A DNA stretch of 64,000 bases from Tricholomella constricta (GCA_013368375.1 JAACJP010000056.1:62001-126000); one strand, 5' to 3'; shown: positions 23,730 to 33,703, numbered from the stretch's first letter. Made by a program: numbers and translations. Notes: generated by a model from the letters alone, not told the origin.

Positions 23730-25516
23730 TTAAAAGACAGGCGCCGATCGGCAAAAAGCTGCGCGTCGATCAGCATCTAACTCGGAAACTTTTGAAAAAA
23801 GGTTGAGGGCCTCCTTTGTTCTCCCCTCGTCATCCCCTTCCAGCTTCCTCTTCAAGTCTTTACCACCCTTCCTTGCCTCAAGAGAATCTGAGGTCTGAAA
23901 CCCGTATTTGACCCAGCGGAAAAGTCCTCCCGCACAATACTGGCTGATGGAAATGCGTCGCTCGCCTCCCTGAATCGGACAGTTGCCATGGCGCAGGATG
24001 CTTGAAGGAAGCATGATCGTTGCCCCTGGCGGAAACTCAATCACAAGTCCCAGGTCGAAAAGGATGAGGTGGCCTCCTTTGGTAGGATCATAATTTCCCC
24101 CAGAGGTCAGGAGACACATCCCATACGCGACATTTGCGGGATCCGTGTGGTCGAGCGTAACGGTTTCGGGTCCGAAGTTGATGGTGATGGCGGGGAATAT
24201 GCTGTGAGGAAAGTTGATTTGGAGTTGCGGGTCGTGCACGTACAGCGCCTCTAGATTGGACGCATAATCCCTGTAAATTTTCGGCGCGTAGTAGGCAAAC
24301 GCGCCTGAGCAGTAGGTGAATGAATTATTGGAAGGGTAGGGAGAAGCTAGAATTTACGCACTAGATTGGAACCCAGCGATACGCTGAACGCTTGGATCAC
24401 CCAATACCTCGTCGAGAAGCGCCCGCACCTTGGTGCTGTGGACCAGATTGCCTGGCCGCTGTAGGAGAACATTGATCAGGAAGCTGTATAATACAAAATA
24501 AACAGAATCCCCTACCGTCTGACCACCGCCATGAGACACGCCGGATGCTAATGCAAAGAATCTACCCCGGCGATGGCTCAGTTGATCGCTTTTGAATAGC
24601 TTTTTTTCTTCACCACGTAAGCGCGCCTGGGTTATGGCCTCTTCGGCAGCCGATGCCACCTGTGGCCATGAATCATCATTCGGGTGGCCGACCAGAAAGA
24701 CGATGCCCCGGTCGTCCTTGTCGACGATTGCATGCGGGTCACTACATACGCCCTGTCAATTTAAGCACATAGGAGGAGACCAAGTAATACGCACCGACCG
24801 TTCCAAGGGAATACCCTAAAACCCGCCGCTTTGCACTCAGCAAGTGTCCAAGGGGTAGCCCGAGAAGGCCGAAGACGTTTGCCAACCCAGCGTCCAGAAG
24901 CCGCTGGAAGTTGCGCAGCGTTCAGATCAGCAGGGATCACGGAGGGACCTGCGCTTCGTAGCGCAGGCGTATGGCGTAGGCGGTAGTTGACGGCGGGAAC
25001 CCTGGCATTTGCACCCAGTTTGCGATGGGCTGCCCGTCGCGCCTTTGAGCGAGCCTTGTTTCGAGATGCCTCAGAAACACCTTGTTGATATGCCGGGGGC
25101 TCGGACCTGGCAGCTTTGGATGGGGGCGTTAGGTCTTCCGGAGGTGTGGACGCGACGGCTTTGGATGTAGGGGACACAGAAATGCCCTGTTGATACGCCG
25201 GGGGCTCGGACCTGGCGGCTTTGGATGGGGACGTTAGGTCTTCCGGAGGTGTGGACACGACGGGTTTGGATGTAGGGGGCTCGGACGCGGGCTCAGACGC
25301 GGCAGCGTTGGAGGATGGGGGTGTTGGATCCTCCGGGGGTGCGGACGCAACCGCTTGGGATGGTGAACGCTGAGGGGAACCTGATGGGCCCGAACGAGGC
25401 AGTGGACGGATAGGACGCGGTACCAAGGTCTGCGATGAAGAGAGCTCGACGCCATCATTGTGGCTCTCACCATCAAAAAACCGCCCGTCCTCCGCGTCAA
25501 TAGCGCGCTGGAGCAT
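23730..25516 (-). CDS. TET/JBP-family Fe(II)/2-oxoglutarate dioxygenase (5-methylcytosine oxidase)
   Basis: By family, it oxidises methylated cytosine (or thymine) in DNA. The stop is at 23730. The N-terminal 170 residues are a Pro/Ser-rich linker with a tandem repeat (positions 25080-25330). Spliced segments then read FPWNGRDPHAIVDKDDRG, SWPQVASAAEEAITQARLRG, RFFALASGVSHGGGQTRPG and GFQSSAFAYYAPKIYRDYAS. The double-stranded beta-helix has the iron ligands HxD in TLDHTDPANVAYG and the distal His in SILRHGNC; GGERRISI holds the Arg that binds 2-oxoglutarate. All key residues are present. The ATG at 25516 is a minimum start: the frame stays open upstream (SPFSPTLHEISTGISILP), so at least one more 5' exon probably exists near 25.6-25.9 kb. 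Confidence 0.88.
25080..25330 (-). repeat. in-frame tandem repeat in TET/JBP N-terminal linker
   Basis: A unit of about 120 bp encoding SKAVASTPPEDLTPPSKAAR followed by SEPPAYQQG occurs twice almost unchanged, with a third diverged part (SKPVVSTPPEDLTSPSKAAR). The third bases vary little, so the duplication looks recent. Disordered linker. Confidence 0.7.
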
Positions 25517-26040
25517 GGGAAGGATGCTGATACCGGTGCTGATCTCGTGAAGTGTTGGAGAAAAGGGGGAGAATGTGGCACCCGAGCGTGTCTATGCCAC
25601 CAGTAAGTACCCTTCATGACCTTCTGAAGCAAAGCGGAACTCCCCTTTCGTTCCATTAGCGCGTAACGGTTGTCCTGGTGCGAGGCTTGAAGAACTAGGA
25701 AATTGGTTAGCGTTGGGTTCGGAGAGACGTCCAAAAATAAAACAAGAAACACTACAATCAACCGCCGTGTGCCCATGGGTGAGGCTCTCCGTGCAGCTCA
25801 TGAAGTGGAAGAAGGGAGATTGAAGTAAGCAGTTGAATAGATAGGCGTACCTTGAATATTTGAATGCTCGAGTATTGCAGTCGAATGTGGGCGTGTAATC
25901 GAACGTGGAGGAGGAGGTCAACGTTAATATAATACATTGACAATGAATGCAAAGTGATCAACAGAATTTGATCACGTGTCCAAATCACGATCAAGTGATC
26001 TGATCAACATCTAGCCGACAGTTATCAGCATTGAGATTGG

Positions 26041-26081
26041 GTCGCGAACATATTGTAATGGTCGCGAACACGGTCGCGAAC
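26041..26081 (+). repeat. GTCGCGAAC array, left (3 copies)
   Basis: Copies start at 26041, 26061 and 26073 (spacing 20 and 12). The array lies in the roughly 400-780 bp region between the divergent TET/JBP gene and the basic-region gene at 26298. TGATCA/GATCAC words cluster just to its left (25950-26010). Confidence 0.8.
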
Positions 26082-26297
26082 ATTTTGAAAACCGCACTTT
26101 CAAGAGCCTGGAGGAACCTATGGTGTCTGATACATTTGGTACGCATTTTCATAGTTATTACGCTCAGATTTATATGGGTGCTGAGGCACAAGATTTGCCC
26201 AATAGTAATGGAATGTAAATCGTCTTTCTGCAGCCCATCAATCGTCCATATATATAGCTAATACACTGGCAATAACATGTTGTCTTTGTACGAACGC

Positions 26298-27277
26298 ATG
26301 AGCTCAGACAGTGAACCCGATATTCCTGATGGCACCAAGCACACGAGGTATTATCAAAGGTACGTTACAATATCTTGCTGTACGTTTGTCGAGACTTGAA
26401 GCTTGGGTACAGGAACCGCGACAAATGTCGAGATGCAGCCCGTCTAAGGATGGCAAAAATCCGCGCTCAACGGTTCATATTTTGTATCTTCTATTTGAAC
26501 TGCTACTGATGTCAATCCTGTTCAGGAAAGCAGTTACGCTTTCCAAAGAAACAAGGGCCGAGCGCGCACAGAAATCTAAGACGAGGTATGTGCACATTTG
26601 AATTGCTATCGGCCTAGCTCACAAGGAACTTCAAACGTAGAATTTCCTCCCCGACCCCGAGTGCGAGTGATAACGACTCGAACTCGGAAACGCGACCCCC
26701 CATGACACTCCGGCCACCAGAGAACACACTCCTTCTTCATCGTGATCTTATGGGGTTCGAGGATGAGTTCAATTCCAGTGATTACGACTTTCAGGCAGAC
26801 AACCACGCCAACGCCGCTACATCTAAAGCAAAAGCGACGTTTGCCGTCCCGGCTGCTCTGGCGGTATCCGACAATGACACCGATTCCACTCAAGATACAC
26901 ACTTCAATATTTTTAACCAGCTGCAATCTGACGTCGAAGCTTGGAGCGCCGCATTTGGTGGTTCATCAACGTGGATCTCCACGCTCGAGCAGTCGTACTC
27001 AGATGCTCTTTGGGCCAATACCGTGGAGGATTGGATTCGCAGCATCTGGGACCATGCAGCGGAGGGTCGGGAGCTTCTCGAACGTCTGAGAAGTATGGAG
27101 GGTAGGCTCCCAAGCGAGATGTGGAAGATCAGAGAGCTCTGGAGGCTCAAGGTGAACCTTGTCGAGACGGTTGTTCGAGGTGTTACCTGTCTCGAGCTCA
27201 GAACCAGTCTCATTGATGCGGGAGCCCTCAATCTTGTGGTAAACTCAGATACCGTAGGAGCGTGGTCAGATCTTTGA
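26298..27277 (+). CDS. basic-region protein, KDZ cargo (putative DNA-binding)
   Basis: Four exons: 26298-26359, 26413-26472, 26526-26585 and 26641-27277. The joined start is MSSDSEPDIPDGTKHTRYYQ, then RNRDKCRDAARLRMAKIRAQ and RKAVTLSKETRAERAQKSK. The central block is an Arg/Lys/Ala-rich amphipathic helix that looks like a bZIP-style basic region, but no leucine zipper follows at the expected spacing. The rest is acidic and disordered, then helical (FNQLQSDVEAWSAAFGG, VEDWIRSIWDHAAEGRELL) to the end. I recall similar basic-helix proteins as common in agaricomycete genomes, but this is from memory. A DNA-binding role is inferred. It ends 43 bp from the next gene, tail to tail. Confidence 0.75.
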
Positions 27278-27320
27278 ACGCTGTTATGATTGATGTACAA
27301 AAATTCGCTCGACATACTGC

Positions 27321-28320
27321 TCAGATGGATGTATCATAAGGAGATAAAACGGCGCGAGTAGACACTGAGGTGACTTTTACTACGAGCCCCGCCACTAATG
27401 CCTTCTCGTACGCGTCGAGTGCGTCTTGCTCCGTGGTGTACCGTTCAGGATTCGCGCCCGATATGCCACTGACGTTATTCATGATGCCGGCGCTGATGAA
27501 CCATGAGCATGAGTTCGAGACGTGCAGAGGCAATAGAGTACTCACGATCCACGGAAAACACCTGGCTCGCGCCCAACCTTGACAACGTACCAATAGTCTT
27601 CTTTTGCCATCATGTTCTCTAACACCATTAATGCATCAGTTGGTCTTGTCTTCAAATTGGGCAGGGGAGCGGAGTAAGAACTTACCAGAAGACAGGAGGC
27701 GGGGAGTGGCGATATCTTGTTGCGGCGACGTGCTTCCATATTGTGCCAAGGGCAACGCGGGCATCCCTGTGGCACCCATAAGCTCATATCGAAAAGCGCC
27801 ACATAATTGAATCTACGTACCTAGCGATGCGTCGTCAAGGTCGCCTCGAGCGGCCAAGTCGGCGGCCGTTTCTGCGAGGAAAGCCTTGTAACGCTCTGGT
27901 CCGAGAGCTCTTGCGATGATGCCTAAGGAAAGTCAGTAAAAGTCAGTTTCGCATAGACAAAAAAAGATAGGTAGAAAACGTACGAGGAGAAATAGGCAAT
28001 ACACGTCGAAGCGCTGAGTTGATATACCGGTCAGCGGACAGATGTGAGATAGAGATGGAGAGGGACGTACCAGCTTGAGCTTCTTCGATGGCGGTATGGG
28101 CTGCTTCAAGGGAGATTGCGGCGGATTGAAGGCCTTCAGAGTGATCGCAGAGACGCTGCCCTCTAACACCGTGAGCGCTCGTGCAATTGGGCTGGGGTGG
28201 CGGAGACATTGAGGGCATCGGTGAAGGAGAACGGGCCTCGGGTGGCGAAGATGTTGGGGGCGTTGGTGAAGGAGAACTGGGCTGAGAACTGGGCTGGGAT
28301 GGCGGAGATGATTGAGGCAT
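27321..28320 (-). CDS. protein with RNase H1 N-terminal (viroplasmin-like) domain, KDZ cargo
   Basis: Exons from the 3' end: 27492-27321, 27618-27546, 27766-27686, then further exons up to at least 28320. The last two exons join into YWYVVKVGREPGVFRGSAGI and MNNVSGISGANPERYTTEQD. This fits the fold of the RNase H1 hybrid-binding domain and caulimovirus viroplasmin (YxVxxGRxPGVY ... V.GF.GA.y..F.T..EA). That domain binds RNA:DNA hybrids or dsRNA in known proteins. No RNase H catalytic domain follows; the protein stops about 30 residues later. The N-terminal half is Pro/Ser-rich (MPQSSPPSQPSSQPSSPSPT), then helical (GLQSAAISLEAAHTAIEEAQ). The start is uncertain: a possible upstream exon lies at 28484-28397, but its phase did not fit. 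Confidence 0.7.
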
Positions 28321-28794
28321 CGGTGAAGGAGAACTACGACGAATGCAGATATGTATTTGTATAGATATTCAAAGTCAGCCGAAGTGAGTTACGAGAGCGT
28401 ACCTGGAGGACTAGGCCCGATTCTGCTAGATGGATCGGGCACATGTTGTGGCGCGTGCAATATGTTCTGGTCCTGCATAGGAATGAAAGCAAAGGACAAT
28501 CTTGACGGTCAGCGGGCATTGTACCGACTCAATACAGTATCGAGGAGTTGTCGGCGACGTGGCGACGTGTAACCGAATCTTATACCCCGTATTCTCGCAA
28601 ACGTACGCAGTTGAGCTGGCCTGGTCGTCTTGGGTTGGCATGACACGCATAAAGAGAGACTTGATGCCAGCCGAGTTGTCATTAACTTGGAATATCGGAG
28701 ATCTGGCTTGGGTTCATGACTATAGGACCAAAAAATAAAATGATACCGTTCGAACGGCTCCTACATAATCGAAACCCTTGACTCCAACTCCTCG

Positions 28795-31102
28795 ATGGCT
28801 TCGCAGTGGACGGACGAGCAGCAAACCTGGCTGAAATCCAAGCTCCCTGACTTTCTCGAAGCTCAGAAGAATAATACGACAAAGCGCTTTAATCAACTCA
28901 CCGAAGAAGAATGGTTCCAAACATGGCCAGAGAAAACAACTCGAAAGGGCGAATCGTTCTCCGTTGACGAGGGAAAAGAAGTAAGTCCAAGGAAATACAT
29001 GCAGAATATTACTTACGTTCACCACACAGAAACTCCGGCGTTGGTTTTTGTGGAACTCGAAGTCGGCGAAGCGTGGCAGATCGAAGAACTCTGCCATCTT
29101 CATGAAGCCTCGAAAGGCATCTCGCGCTCCCCAGTTAGTTCACGTATACCAAAAGCTATACAAGACCAAGACCCAGGAGGCCATCCGAGTCGCCATTGCT
29201 GCAGCAGGGGGTAAAAGCATTGATGCGGCTCGTCGTATTCAGATCATCAAAGAAATCCCGTTGAAGATGCTGGCTGAGGAGGGAGAGGAGGTTGTTGAAG
29301 CGGTCAAGGCAGAGAGAGATGCAGTTGTGAAGGCAAAGGAGGAGCAGGCGGAAGCCCTTGAGAACGCAAGCACCAGCTCGGAGCGAACTCCGCAAGATTA
29401 TCACGAGTACGTCAGTCGAGTTTGTATGGCTCTGTTGATTGACCAACTTGACTTTGTTGATCAGCGCCATTCAAGAGTTACCGACTGCTTTGAATGACCT
29501 ACTGCAAGCCGCGTCGGAAGCAACTGGCTGGGTCTTTCATTTGCTAGCTGCGGGTCCAAGTCCCATCTCAAACGGTGAAATCGCGAGCATCGAGTGCGTG
29601 TTTTCTTGTGATTTTCCTATTACTGACCCATCAACTTTTGTTGCACCTCGTAGGCAGTACTTCGGGCCTACGTCTACTGCCGGAAACACCTTCTCAGGGG
29701 CCCATCCAAGCTACAGAGATCATGTCGAGAAGCCATTCCTCAATCACGTCAAGGGAATTTTTCGTATGTGATGTTGTTATATTTCCAATGCCTTTCTAAT
29801 TGTATTTTCGCAGCACACGATGTCCGTGTCTCAAGGGCCTTAAGAGCCGCCTCATCACTGCCCTCTATTGACCTCCATGGTCTCACCCCCATGGGTTCGC
29901 CTTCAAGTCCAAAGCACGCCGTCCCACTGCCGCCATCAAACGCTAGCCAAACGGATGCGTCGATTACCGGTCACAATGAGTTTGATCTTGACGAATTTAT
30001 GTTGAACTGGGAGGTGCAGTACAATGAGCTTTCGGATATCTCCAGCCTCCTTTCGAGCACGACACCGTTACCGTATGGTCCGCTGCCCCCGGCGACAGCA
30101 GGTACCTCGCCCTCCTCGGACAGCCCTTCATTTACGCCGCCACCCTTTGCTCTACCAGCCTCCACTCCTGTAGCAGACTCAAGTGGCCCGCTTGCTCTGC
30201 CAGTCCCGAATATGGGTGTATTCATACCGCCGGCCCCCAATCTTCCCACTCAATTGGCTGCAAACGGACTCGAAATCACACCATATGCACCACCAGCCCC
30301 GACTCTGAGCCCGCTTCCCCCGCCAGACACGCGTGGAATCGTGCAGCCTGCCTTAAACATGCCAAGCCAGCCAGCCTCGATCACGACTACATCCGTACTG
30401 CCTTCCTTGAACACCCAACACCCCTCCCTCTCGAACACGTCGAACACGGGTACATGTGTTCCACTAGCCCCAAATATGGTCCCACATGGACCTACCCAGC
30501 CAATGTCCCCATTCATGACCATACTCCCGAACACCACCACTCACCTGAACACCGCTCACCCCACTCACCTGAACACCGCCATGCACCCAAACACCGCTCC
30601 CCCGACCACCACTCACCCGAACACCGTTCACCCGAACACCGCCATTCACCCGAACACGACCAACCTGAACACGACCAACTTGAACACGCCACCTCAGGAC
30701 TACACGGTTGCAGGGCCTGCAGCGACGACTCAGCTCGTCGACGAAGATGAGCCTCTCAGTACATCGGAGGAAGTTTTTACAAAGCGCCAGGCAGCAGCGC
30801 AGAAGCGTGCGGGGACCATGGCGCTTAAAAAGGCCATTGCTGAAGAGAAGAAGAAAGCTCTGGCTGCAAAGAAGAAGGGAACGGCGGCGGCTATAAGGAA
30901 GGCCTCAACTAAGGCCGTCACGAAATCAGCACCTCACGCGGTGCCCAAGAATGTTTCAGAGCGCCCCCGCCGCGCTGTGAAACCTCCACCGCGGGCTGAC
31001 CGGAGCCCTTCCCCTCCTGCCAAAAAGTATGCATTTTCTTCCCGTTTGCATGTGAGCGCCGCTGACTGTCATGCGCAATCCAGGCAGAAAAAGTCATCTT
31101 GA
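28795..31102 (+). CDS. WT..Q..WL / WF.TWPE family protein, KDZ cargo
   Basis: ATG at 28795. The joined N-terminus reads MASQWTDEQQTWLKSKLPDF, then LEAQKNNTTKRFNQLTEEEW and FQTWPEKTTRKGESF. As I recall, agaricomycete genomes hold many proteins with this W-rich start; its function is not known to me. Exon 2 begins at 29031 (KLRRWFLWNSKSAKRG) and continues with a charged helical region containing EEVVEAVKAERDAVVKAKEE. Later exons give EQYFGPTSTAGNTFSGAHPS. A long Pro/Thr-rich region with a HPNT minisatellite follows, then a Lys/Ala-rich basic tail (RAGTMALKKAIAEEKKKALA). After a last intron the protein ends at TGA 31100-31102. No enzymatic motif is visible. The basic tail suggests nucleic-acid binding (inferred). 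Confidence 0.75.
30525..30690 (+). repeat. HPNT/HLNT minisatellite inside the WPE-family gene
   Basis: Degenerate in-frame repeats of about 12-24 bp around CACCCGAACACC encode about ten copies of H-(P/L)-N-T with short Thr/Ala spacers. Low-complexity linker prone to slippage. Confidence 0.75.
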
Positions 31103-31186
31103 GAGTACTGAAATTAAATTGTTGATTTACGAATTAGCGTAGTGTCCTGTATCTAGAGTATACTGATAATGCGCTTGAGTAACAAG

Positions 31187-31248
31187 GTCGCGAACGTCGC
31201 GAACCGTAAACCGTAGTCGCGAACCTAGTCGCGAACTTAGTCGCGAAC
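31187..31248 (+). repeat. GTCGCGAAC array, right (5 copies)
   Basis: Copies start at 31187, 31196, 31216, 31228 and 31240. The middle spacings of 20 and 12 equal those of the left array at 26041-26081, in the same orientation. The array lies 85 bp after the WPE-family stop codon. Confidence 0.8.
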
Positions 31249-31666
31249 AAATATTAAAAACTTCACGAATGACTTGATCATGAACGTCTTGAGTGTTCTG
31301 GATTCACAAATGTCTTCAGCGTTTTCAGCGGAGAGGGGAAAATCGTATTGCATGGCATGTTCGCATATATACCTGGCGTGACTTCACAAAATTAAACAAA
31401 GTCAGGCCGAGTTGGCCGAGGCACTTCACGTGAGTCGAAACTAACTTAAAAAAACAACTAAGTCCCAAATTGAAGACCCGAGGGCGCACATCAAGGGCGT
31501 CTGTCTTGGCATCGTGAAGCACAGCGACAACATGGTGCAGGAAGCTGCCAGCAACAGCGATCAGAATGGTGGCCGCTTCTGGCAGGCACGAACAGAACCC
31601 AAGCCCAGGCCAGCGCCCAAAATGGACCCAAAATGGACCGGCAATCTGATGCCGAGCAGTACCCGG
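31249..31666. other. non-coding right arm of the KDZ element
   Basis: About 420 bp between the GTCGCGAAC array and the right TTTGCAAA array. Open frames exist on both strands but show no motif or splice support. No gene called. Confidence 0.4.
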
Positions 31667-31770
31667 TTTGCAAAGCTCAGTCGACTGGACTTTGCAAAGT
31701 TCAGTCGACTGGAGCATACAGTCATTTTTGCAAAGCTATTTTACTGTGTGTTACAGTCTGTTTTTGCAAA
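31667..31770. repeat. subterminal TTTGCAAA array, right end of KDZ element
   Basis: Palindromes start at 31667, 31691, 31727 and 31763. Counted from the end inwards, the spacing is 36, 36, 24, mirroring 34, 34, 22 on the left. The outermost copy ends 19 bp before the terminus, as on the left. CAGTCGACTG occurs twice between copies. Confidence 0.82.
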
Positions 31771-31789
31771 GTTATTACAGTGTTGCCTG

Positions 31790-31796
31790 GCAATAA
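31790..31796. repeat. 7-bp target site duplication, right
   Basis: GCAATAA, the second copy of 19474-19480, continuing into TCGAGAGAG exactly as in intact repeat A1. Confidence 0.85.
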
Positions 31797-31886
31797 TCGA
31801 GAGAGTGAAATTTCGTGACACGCGTTAGCCTTATCTAAGCTTAGGCCAGCCGTGCGCAGGCTTACGTGGCCTCAGCCGCCGATAAG
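31797..31886 (-). repeat. Ngaro repeat A2, proximal 90 bp
   Basis: Identical to 37594-37683 of A1. It is joined to B1 by the four bases 31887-31890. Confidence 0.9.
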
Positions 31887-31890
31887 GCCA

Positions 31891-32075
31891 GCGCTCTCGT
31901 AATTGGTAGTAATGAAGGAATAGATAAAATAGAGTAAGTAAGCGGTCAGGGGGGGTTCTACGAGTCAACGTCGGCGCGAAAGTCTGCCGCGACGGTTGCT
32001 GTGGGGAAACCTCCCCGGTACAAATGGTAGTGCGTCCTGTATTGCGTCTAGGTAAGCGAGTGAGACAACAACCCA
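31891..32075 (-). repeat. Ngaro split direct repeat B1
   Basis: 185 bp, 184 identical to B2 at 19146-19330. It lies about 100 bp downstream of the tyrosine recombinase stop codon. Confidence 0.9.
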
Positions 32076-32173
32076 CCTGGAGCATGGCTCGACGTCGTTG
32101 AACGAGCTTCCCCAAAAAGTCATGCGACGGGAGTAAAAAGATGTATTGATGTAAAAGGATGTATTGAGGTAAA

Positions 32174-33703
32174 TTAAAATAGACGAGGCAAATTAAAAGT
32201 GTCAGCGAACTCGGCGCGTCGAGCAGCCCAGGAGCGGGTGATGGCAGCGGGGACAATGAAATCGAGGTGGCGCCAATAAATAAGGAAACAAAGAGAAGAC
32301 CAACCACCGAGCTTCATAACGACTTGAGGTGGAACACCGGCTGCGAGGAGCTCCGCAGTACCGCCGATGCGGAAGCTGTGGCCGAAAATAGGCTGAAGAT
32401 GGTGGGCGTCGAAAATAGTAGACAAGGATCGAAGAAATTGGGACTTGAGGAGGATAGAGAAAGAAGGGGGAGAAGCATAAGCGAAAAGAGGAGTGGAGGG
32501 AGAGAGGCGGTTAATACGAAGGTGATTCTCAAGAGCAGTGACGGGACAAAAAATGTTATGCGTAGCGGTGAGGATGCAGTCAATCCCTTGTGGGGATGTT
32601 TTTGTCCACGGGATGTGGAAAGAAATGACTTTTGAGCCATTGACGAAGGAAGTGTGGAGGTCGCAGTCGCGAGATACGTGACGAGAAGGATCGAACGACA
32701 ATTTTGAAGGTAGAAGTTCGCCAAGGCGGCGACAGCCCCAGAAGGCGACGAGGGCGCAAGCCCAGATGGCGGCACCCGAGGGGGAGGTGAGGTCGAGATC
32801 GTGATGAAGGGCGAGGAGGTGGCGACTGGTGATTGGCTGGCGGGGAGGTCGCTTAAACCGAAGACCTTGTTTGTCGGCAGATTTCAGTAGGGAGTGGACC
32901 AATGGTTCGTGACCGTGCCATTCGGCATAGTTGAAGAGGTGCCAGAAACGGAGGCCATTGAGCCAGTTACGGATGCATTCTCCAGTGCAGGAGCCTAACG
33001 CGTCTGCGACAAAAGCTGAAATGAGAATATCGGAGGCGGGCATGCGAAGGTTTTCGGGAATATGAAGTCGATCACAATATTGAGTGAAACGGAGTAGGCC
33101 CGCGCCGTAAGAGACGCGCGTCGACTCGGCTAAGGAGTTGAAGAGACCGAGAAAGATTTTGGACTAGAAGAGAAGGGTGAGTGAGAAATAGAAGAGGATG
33201 AAGAAGCATACTTGAGCGTCGACAGGAATTTGAGCATCAAAGGAAGCGCGGGCGAGCTGAGAATGCGGCGTTGTCCAGAAAAGCAGACGTTGGCCCGCAG
33301 GAACGGCGGGACGGTAAGGACTAGGAGCGTAGGACGAACTGTCGGAGTTTGTGGCGTGCTGGGTCGACGAAGGCAACGAGGAGGCCGCGAGACGGCGAGG
33401 CGAAGCAGGGTGAATGAAGACACCCGGGGCCGCTGCGTAAGAGGTGGTTCTGCGGGGTGCAGCGACAGTCTCGAGAGACGGGAAAGAGGGAGCCGGGGAC
33501 CGCGGCTTTGGAGGCGACGTGTAGCGAAGAAAACGGGAGGATGGGGAGCTGGCGTAAACTCCGGGCGCGACAGTGGTGGAGGTAGTACGAGCAGATCGAG
33601 GAAAGTTTTCGACTGGCGGAATGCGTGGAGAGAGCGAAGTGGAGACTCTCAGACCGTCGTCGACGGCTCCAGAGGAAGCCGGAGAGGGACGAGGGTCAAG
33701 CAT
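32174..33703 (-). CDS. tyrosine recombinase, Ngaro-like ORF3
   Basis: Integrase of the retrotransposon; by family it inserts a circular DNA copy. ATG at 33703 overlaps the stop of ORF2. A Pro/Ser-rich N-terminal region is followed by an intron; the join gives DAQSKIFLGLFNSLAESTRV. The core-binding domain runs from there through SDILISAFVADALGS. Catalytic residues: first Arg in ALVAFWGCRRLGELLPSK, HxxR in IFGHSFRIGGTAELLAAGV, and the Tyr within CFLIYWRHLDF, next to the last Arg/His. Stop at 32174. All expected residues are present, so it is probably active. Confidence 0.85.

Larger units (their letters stand above)
19481..31789. mobile_element. KDZ DNA transposon with TET/JBP and cargo genes, 12,309 bp
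   Basis: The ends are fixed by comparison of interrupted A2 with intact A1: the left end starts CACCTGATGC, the right end finishes TGTTGCCTG. The element carries a KDZ transposase (minus), a TET/JBP dioxygenase (minus), a basic-region protein (plus), an RNase H1-N-like domain protein (minus) and a WPE-family protein (plus). Each end has four TTTGCAAA palindromes, the outermost exactly 19 bp inside the terminus. Association of KDZ transposases with TET/JBP genes in basidiomycetes is established (Iyer and colleagues, 2014). The transposase and dioxygenase keep their catalytic residues and I found no disabling stop, so the element may be autonomous. Confidence 0.88.

Noticed and set aside
31325..31717. 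Open frame of 130 aa on the minus strand
   Set aside because: It runs through the TTTGCAAA/CAGTCGACTG array, and its repeated QSTELCK is a product of that array. It looks non-coding.
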